64,000 nt of DNA, from contig NZ_FNHX01000002.1 in assembly GCF_900103405.1 (NCBI RefSeq), forward strand, positions 4,496 through 68,495. Direction: 5' to 3'. Both the position numbers and the translations under genes were made by a program. The number at the start of each line of letters is the position of its first letter. The first letter of the stretch is position 1. Of this stretch, positions 8,836 to 16,400 are shown piece after piece. The notes beneath the pieces are model-generated. The model searched no databases, was not told where the DNA came from, and worked only from the letters and a program-made list of their open reading frames with translations. The stretch comes from Polaromonas sp. JS666. Lineage in GTDB: Bacteria > Pseudomonadota > Gammaproteobacteria > Burkholderiales > Burkholderiaceae_C.

Positions 8836-11051
8836 TGAATGCTTTTCATCAATGCGGCCAGTACACGCGGCTCCACCGGCTTGTAGAGCAGGCGCAGGCC
8901 GTTGCGGGCTGCCTCGGCAACTGTTTCGGCGGAGGTATCGCCGGTGATGATGACGGCGGACACCTGCCGGCCCAGGCGGCGCTCCACCGCTTCGACGATC
9001 TCGGGGCCGGTCACACCATGGCCCAGGTGGTAATCGGTGAGAACCAGTTCCAGCGAGTCCGCCTGCTCGGCTGCGGCATTGATCGCCTCCCCCAGCGTGG
9101 CGGCCACACGCACCTGGTGGCCCCATTCGCCCAGCAGGCGCTGCATGGACTCGCGCACCACGGGGTCGTCGTCGACCACCAGCACGCTACCCGTGAAATG
9201 GCCTGCCGCGTGTGCCGCACCAGGCTCCGCTGCCGCAGGCGCCGCCGCGCGCGGCAGCGTGACGGAAAACACCGAGCCTTTGCCCGGCGTCGAACGCACA
9301 CGAATTTCTCCACCCAGCAGCGGCACCGAGCGCGACACGATGGCCAGCCCCAGGCCCAGGCCGTGCTCGCGTTCGCGCGCCACGTCGGGCACCTGGTAGA
9401 ACTCGCCGAAGATGCGCGCGCGCTCGTCGTCGGCGATGCCTATGCCGGTGTCGAACACCTGGAACTCCAGCAGGTTGCCGCGCGGCCGGCAGCCAACCAG
9501 GATGCGGCCCTTGTCGGTGTAGCGCACCGCATTGGCCGCCAGGTTGGACAGCACGCGCGCCAGCACCAGCGGGTCGGTGTCGACCCAAAGGCCGCGCGGC
9601 GCGCGCACCTTGAAGCCCAGGCCTTTGGCCCCGGCCGGCCCGGCAAATGCATTGTTCAGCTCCGCCAGCAGCCCCGCCACCTCCACAGGCCGCCGCGCCA
9701 CGTCCACCGTACCGCTGTCCAGCCGCGACAAATCGAACAAGCCATTGAGCAAACGCCCCAAGCCGTTGAGCGCCAGTTGCAGGCGCTGCGCGATGTGGCT
9801 GACTTCCGTCCCCGGTATCTGGGGCCGCCCGGCCATGGCCTGCAGCGTGGCCACAAACAGGCTCAGGGCCTGTATGGGCTGGCGCAGGTCATGGCTGGCG
9901 ACCGCCAGAAATTGCGACTTGGCGCGGCTGGCCGCTTCGGCGTGTTCCTTGGCGCTGCGCAGATGCTCGGCGGCGCTGAGCGCGCGCAGGCGGCGGCGCA
10001 GCAAAACCCAGGTGAGCAGCGCCAGCATCGCGCTGGCCGCTGCGCCCAGGCGGGCCACCAGCTGCAGCTTGCTGATGGCGATGGCGGTGGTGAAGTTGGG
10101 CAGCGAGCGCGCCGTCAGCGTCCAGCCGTAGCCGCCCACCTCCACCTGCTGCGTCGCATAGAACAGCTTGACGGCGGACTCCCCGCCCACGCGGTCGCTG
10201 TAGGTGTCTATCAGCTGGTCGTCGCCCTGCCCCGCGCCGTCGTAAACCTCGACGGTGATATTGGCGCGCTCGCCCAGGATGTTGTCCATCAGGCCGTCCA
10301 TGCTGAAGGCGGCGTAGATCCAGCCCGAGATGTTGGCGCGCCGCTCGGCCACCGTGGCGTGCGGCGTGCCGTTTTTATAGACCGGCAGGTACATGCGGTA
10401 GCCGGCCTGCACCTGCGCCGCGTCCTCCTCGGGCAGTTTGACCTTGTTGGAGACCGCGATGCCGCCGCTGTCGCGAGCGGCCTCCATGGCGGGCCTGCGC
10501 GAGGGCTCTGCGAAATAGTCGGTGCCCAGGGTGCTCAGGAAGGAGGAACCCGTCGGCTCAAAGTACAGCGCCGAGGTGCTGGCGCCGCTGTCGCCGGGTG
10601 CTTGCACCGTGTAGGCCGGAAAACCCTGGCTGCGCACCATGGCGATGTGGCGTTCGCGCTCGTCGGGCGCCACAATGAGCGCAAAGCCCATGCCCTGCAG
10701 GCCCGGGTGGTTCTGGATGCGCAGATTGGCCACAAAGGACTGGAAGTCCCCGCGCTGCACCTTGTCGGACGTGGCAAACAGCCCGTGTGTGGCGCGCAGC
10801 GCCTGCTCGTAGGCCAGCATGCGCTCGCGAAACAGGCTGGTGGTCTCGCGCACGCGTGCGTCAAACTCGACCTGCAGGGCCTGTTCAATCTCCTGGCGTT
10901 CCCGTTCCCAGAAATACCAGGCCGCTGCCAGCGCCAGGCCCAGCACCACGCAGGGCAGCAGGTAGCTGAAAAAACGCAGCCGCCGGATGGCCGGTGGCTG
11001 CGCCTTCACGGCACCGGGCAAGGAAGACGAGGAAGAAGATCTGTTGGCCAT
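8832..11051 (-). CDS. Hybrid sensor histidine kinase with periplasmic CHASE domain
   Basis: 739 residues. A first membrane helix (about 25-47) and a second (about 318-338) bracket a periplasmic CHASE-like sensor region with motifs such as RIQNHPGLQGMGF. A HisKA domain with the phosphorylated His in ASHDLRQPIQ lies near residue 390. A HATPase_c domain follows (DTGIGI, GLGLGLAIVSR). The last ~120 residues form a receiver (VLVVDDDP, Asp in LVLTDYHLG, Lys in LLYKPVE). The gene lies 11 bp after the binding-protein gene at 11063 and overlaps RR1 by 4 nt, so binding protein, kinase and regulator form one operon. The natural reading is that the periplasmic protein presents a ligand to the kinase. That is inference. 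Confidence 0.9.
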   Translation of the reverse strand: MANRSSSSSSLPGAVKAQPPAIRRLRFFSYLLPCVVLGLALAAAWYFWERERQEIEQALQVEFDARVRETTSLFRERMLAYEQALRATHGLFATSDKVQRGDFQSFVANLRIQNHPGLQGMGFALIVAPDERERHIAMVRSQGFPAYTVQAPGDSGASTSALYFEPTGSSFLSTLGTDYFAEPSRRPAMEAARDSGGIAVSNKVKLPEEDAAQVQAGYRMYLPVYKNGTPHATVAERRANISGWIYAAFSMDGLMDNILGERANITVEVYDGAGQGDDQLIDTYSDRVGGESAVKLFYATQQVEVGGYGWTLTARSLPNFTTAIAISKLQLVARLGAAASAMLALLTWVLLRRRLRALSAAEHLRSAKEHAEAASRAKSQFLAVASHDLRQPIQALSLFVATLQAMAGRPQIPGTEVSHIAQRLQLALNGLGRLLNGLFDLSRLDSGTVDVARRPVEVAGLLAELNNAFAGPAGAKGLGFKVRAPRGLWVDTDPLVLARVLSNLAANAVRYTDKGRILVGCRPRGNLLEFQVFDTGIGIADDERARIFGEFYQVPDVAREREHGLGLGLAIVSRSVPLLGGEIRVRSTPGKGSVFSVTLPRAAAPAAAEPGAAHAAGHFTGSVLVVDDDPVVRESMQRLLGEWGHQVRVAATLGEAINAAAEQADSLELVLTDYHLGHGVTGPEIVEAVERRLGRQVSAVIITGDTSAETVAEAARNGLRLLYKPVEPRVLAALMKSIQ

Positions 11052-11062
11052 GCGTGTGGCTG

Positions 11063-12346
11063 TTAGCGCTGGTAAGGCAGCAGGATGCGCTCGGCCTCGG
11101 CCTGCGCGTCCTTCAGGGCCTGCTGCGGCGTCTTGGCGCCGGTGAGCGCCGCCGCCAGGCCGGCGTTGAGCGCGCGCGTCACGCGCTGGTTCTCATGCGT
11201 GGAAAGTTCGGCCACGGCCTGCGGCAGCTGGTCGCGCGCGACCGCCGCCTGCGGAAACTCCGCCACATACTTTTTCATGGCGCTGGTCTCCCAGGCCGTC
11301 GGGCTGACGGCGATGTAGCCCGAGTCAATGCCCCAGCGCGCGGTGCGTTCGGGCGCGACCATCCACTGGATAAAACGGAAGGCGGCCTTTTGCTGCGCCG
11401 GCGAGGCCTTGCGAAACACATAGAAATTGCCGCCGCCCGTGGGCGAACCGCGGCGCGTATTGCCGGGCAGCATGCCCACGCCGAAATCAAAGCCGGCCTT
11501 GGCCTTGAGGTTGCCCAGGTTGCCGCTGGTGGTCCAGATCATCGCGGCCTTGCCGTCCAGGAAGTCGTTGGGCGTGGTGCCCCATTCGACGATGCCGGGC
11601 GGGTGCACCTTGTGCTCGCGCGACAGGCCCACCCAATAGCGCAATGCATCCACCACGGCGGGCTTGTCAAAGTAGGTCTTGGTGCCTGCCGCGTTCATGA
11701 GTTCGGCGCCGTTGCCCGTGGCCAGGCCCTGGAACAGCCAATAGGGAAAGCCGGAGGACGGGATCTGCAGGCCCCACTGCGTGGTGTTGCCGGCCGCGTC
11801 GCGCCGCGTCAGCTTGCGCGCGTAATCGGCCATCTCCGCCCAGTTGGCCGGCGGGCGTTCAGGGTCCAGGCCGGCCTGGCGGAAAAGCGCCTTGTTCCAG
11901 TAAAGCAGGATGGTCGAGCGCTGGAAGGGAACGCCCCAGGTCTGGCCGGCGGCGCGGCTGTTGGCCATCAAGGCCGGGTAAAAGCCGCGCAGCCAGGCCA
12001 CATCTGCGGCGTCGGCGACCAGGTCGTCGAAGGGCACGATGGCATTGGCGTCGATCAGTGTGTAAACGTCCACGGCGAACAGCACGGCCGCATCGGGCGG
12101 CGTGCCGCTTTTGTGCGCCGTCAGCGCCTTGACGATGGAATCCTTGTAGGTGCCGGTGTAGACGGGCGTGACACGGATGTCGGGGTGGCTTTTCTCAAAA
12201 TCGGCGGCCAGCGCCGAAATGCTTTTGGCGACGGGGCCGCCCACCGCGATGGGGAAATAAAAAGAGATTTCCGTCGGCTCGGCACGGCCCGCACCCGAAG
12301 CGGCCAGCGCTGCCAGCAGCAGCGAAGCCTTCAGAATGTTCCACAT
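11063..12346 (-). CDS. ABC-type sugar/glycerol-3-phosphate-like solute-binding protein
   Basis: 427 residues. A signal peptide (MWNILKASLLLAALAASGAGRA) is followed by a family 1 extracellular solute-binding fold resembling UgpB (FYFPIAVGGPVAKSISALAADFEKS near the start; NFYVFRKASPAQQKAAFRFIQWM near the end). No permease or ATPase gene is next to it. It is followed directly by a sensor kinase, so sensing instead of transport is plausible. A Shine-Dalgarno-like GGGAAG lies just upstream of the ATG. Two copies of the recurrent GTCCCC palindrome lie 155-215 bp upstream. The ligand is unknown. Confidence 0.85.
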   Translation of the reverse strand: MWNILKASLLLAALAASGAGRAEPTEISFYFPIAVGGPVAKSISALAADFEKSHPDIRVTPVYTGTYKDSIVKALTAHKSGTPPDAAVLFAVDVYTLIDANAIVPFDDLVADAADVAWLRGFYPALMANSRAAGQTWGVPFQRSTILLYWNKALFRQAGLDPERPPANWAEMADYARKLTRRDAAGNTTQWGLQIPSSGFPYWLFQGLATGNGAELMNAAGTKTYFDKPAVVDALRYWVGLSREHKVHPPGIVEWGTTPNDFLDGKAAMIWTTSGNLGNLKAKAGFDFGVGMLPGNTRRGSPTGGGNFYVFRKASPAQQKAAFRFIQWMVAPERTARWGIDSGYIAVSPTAWETSAMKKYVAEFPQAAVARDQLPQAVAELSTHENQRVTRALNAGLAAALTGAKTPQQALKDAQAEAERILLPYQR

Positions 12347-12502
12347 AGCGCTTCCCGGCCTTCTTTATTTTTGCTTGCCTCGTGGCCACCGCTTCCTGTC
12401 GGCGTGCCCGGCAGTGTATGCCCTTTGCCGCCCATCATGCAGCACGCGCGGCAACAGTCAATACCCGCCTCGGGCATGCTATGCGATGGCAACCGGCCTG
12501 TC

Positions 12503-12522
12503 TGTCCCCAGTTTTGGGGACA
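12503..12522. promoter_or_regulatory. Candidate operator, copy C
   Basis: TGTCCCCAGTTTTGGGGACA, identical over 20 bases to the core of copy B at 8109. It lies in the gap between RR2 (stop at 12574) and the binding-protein gene (start at 12346), about 166 bp upstream of the latter. Confidence 0.5.
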
Positions 12523-12541
12523 AGGGGCCGGCAGGGATGGC

Positions 12542-12559
12542 GTCCCCAATTTGGGGCAC
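12542..12559. promoter_or_regulatory. Candidate operator, copy D (one base shorter variant)
   Basis: GTCCCCAATTTGGGGCAC. The arms GTCCCC and GGGG are kept, but the spacer is one base shorter and the right arm is imperfect. It lies 38 bp centre to centre from copy C, so the two could act as a tandem pair upstream of the binding-protein/kinase operon. Confidence 0.35.
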
Positions 12560-12573
12560 CGGCAAGGCGCCGC

Positions 12574-13233
12574 TCAGGGCGGCGTGTAGTAACCGCACCG
12601 CACGGCGCAAGCCGTGATCTGGGCCGCGTTGCGCAGCGAGAATTTCTCGCCCAGGTTTTGCCGGTGGGTGCGCACCGTGAACACGCTGAGGGACAGCACT
12701 TTGGCGATTTCGCGGTTGCTCAGCCCGCACGCTACCAGGGACATGATCTCGCGCTGGCGCGGCGTGGCGGCGGGTAACCCATCAGGCGCATCCCTGCGCA
12801 GGGAGCCCGGCAGGAAGACCTTGGCGATGCCACGGCTGACATGCTGCCGGCCGGCGAGCACCGCCTGCACAGCCCGCATAAGCTCAGCCCCGTCTTCGCT
12901 TTTGTGCGCGTAGCCGTCGGCGTCCGCCGACAATGCCTGCCGCAGTACGCCGGGCCGCAGCTCGCCGGTCAGCACCAGCACCTTGACGGTGCCGCCAAAA
13001 CCGGCCTTGATGGCGGACACGATATCCAGCGGCGGCGCACCTGGAAGGTCCATATCCAGCAGCACCAATTGCGGCGGGGGCAGGAGCAGGCCCGCCAGCG
13101 GCACCACGGCCGCAACATCGTCGGTTTCCGCCACGACCTCAAAGCCATCGTGCCGGCACAAGAGCATCCTGAGGCCGTCGCGCATCAGCGCGTCGCCTCC
13201 TGCAAGCAGGACAGTGGTGGGGTAACAGTTCAA
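12574..13233 (-). CDS. LuxR/NarL-family response regulator with atypical receiver (RR2)
   Basis: About 219 residues. It is a close paralogue of RR1 along its whole length, including the LuxR helix-turn-helix (TPRQREIMSLVACGLSNREIA, TVRTHRQNLGEKF). The receiver keeps Asp (LVLLDMDLPG), Thr (VLVLTGE) and Lys (GYAHKSED). The acidic pair that binds Mg2+ is replaced by glycines: LAEDH of RR1 aligns with LAGGD here. No ATG lies before the receiver. The TTG at 13233 is preceded at 6 nt by GGAGAG and is the preferred start; another TTG at 13257 is possible. It may work without phosphorylation, though that is inference. Confidence 0.8.
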   Translation of the reverse strand: MNCYPTTVLLAGGDALMRDGLRMLLCRHDGFEVVAETDDVAAVVPLAGLLLPPPQLVLLDMDLPGAPPLDIVSAIKAGFGGTVKVLVLTGELRPGVLRQALSADADGYAHKSEDGAELMRAVQAVLAGRQHVSRGIAKVFLPGSLRRDAPDGLPAATPRQREIMSLVACGLSNREIAKVLSLSVFTVRTHRQNLGEKFSLRNAAQITACAVRCGYYTPP

Positions 13234-13323
13234 TCCAGTCTCTCCAAGCCAGGACAACAGGGGGGCCCGGCCGGGCCCCGGGTTGATGGTTGCCCTACTG
13301 TGGCAAAGGGCATGTCAACTGTC

Positions 13324-13343
13324 TGTCCCCAGTTCTGGTGACA
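13324..13343. promoter_or_regulatory. Candidate operator, copy E
   Basis: TGTCCCCAGTTCTGGTGACA, matching the recurrent element with one mismatch in the right arm (GGTGACA for GGGGACA). It lies about 100 bp upstream of the RR2 start, where autoregulation could act. Confidence 0.45.
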
Positions 13344-13351
13344 CTGCTGCA

Positions 13352-13439
13352 GGCCCCCACCCAAGCCTCCCCCAGAGGGGGAGGGAGTACATACCCCTCT
13401 TGCTCCCTCCCCCACTGGGGGAGGGCTGGGGTGGGGGCC
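13352..13439. repeat. Long GC-rich inverted repeat with nested hairpins
   Basis: A left arm at 13352-13387 and a right arm at 13403-13439 are near-perfect reverse complements around a 15-nt spacer. Each arm also contains its own small palindrome (CCTCCCCCAGAGGGGGAGG on the left, CCCTCCCCCACTGGGGGAGGG minus its end bases on the right). It sits just after the stop of adhesin 2. It could end transcription of that gene or be a dispersed intergenic repeat. No T-run is present. Confidence 0.6.
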
Positions 13440-13462
13440 AGCGCCCCTCAAAGCGACGCTGC

Positions 13463-16400
13463 CTATTCGGCTTTGTCCTGCCCTTCGGCCTCCGCGGCGG
13501 CGGTGTTCAGTGCCTTGATGAGCGCGGCATCATCGAGCACGGTCGATTCACTGTCGATGCTGTTGCCCGTGAGTTTGTCCGTGCCGGCAATGGTGTTGAG
13601 CGCGGTCACGTATGCCCCGTCCAGTGCTGCAGTCACGCCGAAAGCAGATGCAGGCAAAGGTGGTGCGGGCGGCGTACCGGTCATCGTCAGCGTGCCGTTG
13701 GTGTAGACGACGTTGTAACCCAGGGCCGACGCCAGCGTGCCCTGCGTGATGGCATGCGTGGGGCCGGTCGTGGCAGTACCTGTGGGCGCCGACAGCGCGC
13801 CGCCCAGCGCAGTAGCCGCGGTGTCGCCCGCCACCAGGCCGCTGTTGACGGTGTAGGTGAGAGCCGGGTCGGCGCCACCGTAGGCCTTGCTCTGGTTGTC
13901 GCCGCTCACATTGAGCGTCGGCACAACGCTGTAGACAAAGCGGTTGCCGGTGAGAGAAGTCATCGACGCATGGGTCGGTGCGTTGGCCGCAAAGGTGCGG
14001 CCAAAGGCATTGCCGGTGGAGACCAGGCCGCCGAAGGTGTTGGCTGTCGGATCGGTCGAATACACCAGGAAGCGGCCCGCGCCGGGATTGAGCGCGCCTG
14101 CGCCCGCGTTGTTCACAAAGTTGCGGCCGGCGGCCAGCACCAGTGAATCATTGGCCGCGCTGCCGGAAGTGACGCCGTTGTTCAGCGTGAGGTCACTGGC
14201 CGCGCCCGTAGTGCGCACCAGCACTTTGCCGGTAGCGGTAAGGCCCACAGTGTTGACGGTGCCGACAGACAGCGCACCTGCTTGCGAGTACTCGGCATTG
14301 CCAGTGTTGCCCGCCAGCGTCGTCACCGCATTGCCTGCGTTGTTGAGCGTGTGCGTGCCGGTGCCCAGCAACTCCAGGCCGGTTGCAGTGATCGCTGCGG
14401 TTTGGGTGCTGGTGCCGGCGGCGCTCAGCATCAGCTCGCTGGCCGTCAGCGCGCCATTGATGGCGATGTTGCCGGCGGTCGTGGTCAACTTCAATTTGTC
14501 CTGCACATTGCCGAAGGCGGCGTCTACCGTGATGCCGGCGCTTGACGACAGGCTGACCGTCTGTGCCGACCCGGCGTTGGTGGTGATGCCGAAGTTGCTG
14601 GTGTTGACGGCATTGGCGGCGGCGATGCTGATGTCGCCGGTGGCGCCTGTGGTCGTCAACGTTTGCAGGCCGGTCACATCGGTGCCCAGCGTGATGCCGT
14701 CGCGCGCGGATGCGTTGAGTGTGGTGGCGGTGATGTTGTTGGCCGCGCCATTGGCATCCGTGATGGTGCCGGCCGCGGCACCAAGGGTGACTGAACTGCC
14801 GGCCACCGTCTTGACCGCGAGGTTGCCGGCCGCGGCGGTGACGCTGACAGCGCCCGGTGCGCTGATGTTTTCGAGGCTGGCGCCACTATTCAGTGCGAGG
14901 TTGACTTGCGAAGCGCCGCCGTTCGCCACCGCGGTGACCGAGCTCGCGTCCCAGATAGTCACCGGGGCAGCGGTGCTGGCGCCTATGCTGCCGTTGCCCG
15001 CCTCCAGGTAGACCGAGCCACCCGAGGGGGTCCAGATGTTGGGCGAGACTGTTTGCGCACTGATGCCGCCCGTGGCCACCAGGCTGAAGCCGGCGGTGCC
15101 CGCAGTCGTACCCGTGGCGTTACTCGAAGTTGAAAGGGCGCTGCCACCCAAAAAGATATTGCCCGTGTTGGCGATATCGACGCGGCCTTGGCTGAAAATG
15201 CCGCTCAGGAAGCTGGCGGTGGCGGCGGTGTTGCGAAGGGTGAGGTTGCCCGATAAGCTGTTGGTGAGGTTGCCGAAACTCTGGATCCGGTTGCCTGCGT
15301 TGGTCAGCGTCATGCCCCCGAAGCTGGTGACCTGCAAGGTGTTCCCGACGATGGCCTGGGTTTGCGTCACGGCGCCGCTGCTGTGCAGCATCACCATACC
15401 GGTTCCGGAGTGGGTGATGCCGGCCGTTCCGTCAACCGTTCCCACAGACAGCGCAGAGGCGGAGCGGACCTGGAAATTGGCCGTGTCGTAGGCCCGCCCG
15501 CTGATCTGGCTGATCTGGTTGCCAGTATTGGCCAGGACGACGCTTCGTGCATTGGCGTTGAGGTTGGCGACAGTGATGGCCGCCGTCTGGCTGATCGCGC
15601 CCGTGACGTTGTTGTTGATCAGGCTCAGGGTCGGCGAGCTGGCCAGATTGATATCGCCCCCGGTGTTGCCGATCACGATGCCGCCGGTGTTGTTGATGCG
15701 GCCGATCGCGATCGCCGAAGCGGTGATCCGGTTGAGCTCGTCGTTGCTCAGGTTCATGGCGGCGGTTTCAGACGCCCCGCCAAGCGTGATCGCCCGGAAG
15801 CTGCTGACCGTATTGATCGTCACCCTGCCCGCGCCCGCGTTGACGGCGCTGCCGATGTTGACACGCTCACCCCGCAGCGCGATGTCCCCGCCCCCGCTGT
15901 TGATGCCGGTGCCGTTGATGTTCAGGTCAAAGTTGATGGCCGGCGAGGCCGGCGCCATACCCGACCCGAGCAGCGACATGGCCGCGCCGTTGGAGTTGAT
16001 GCTGCCGCCGGTCAGGCTCAGGCCCTGGGAACCGGCAGCGTGTACCACCGCCGAATTCCCGCGGCCGTCCATGCTGATCGCGCCGGTCGAGCTGAGGCTG
16101 CCGCCCGCCATGGAGATGCCCGTGAAGGTTGCCGTTGTCGAGAGGCCCTGCCCAGCACCTGAAACGGAGAGCCCGCCCGTGCCCGCGATCAGGTCGGCGC
16201 CGGCATCGACCAGGATGCCGATGCCGGTCGTGCCATCGTCCATATCAGCGACGCCGTCGAGAAAGATGCGACTGGCCGCGCCGGACTGCAGCTTGCCTTT
16301 TGCAATGATGCCCTTGGTATCCGCGGCGGCGGCGAGGGCACTGAGCATCTGGCCCCTGACCTCCACGTTGCCGCCGGTGCTGGACACCTCGGAGCCGGTG

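Noticed and set aside
8835-11066. 743-codon plus-strand open frame
   Set aside because: Exactly opposite the hybrid kinase, which has clear HisKA, HATPase and receiver motifs. The plus-strand frame has none.
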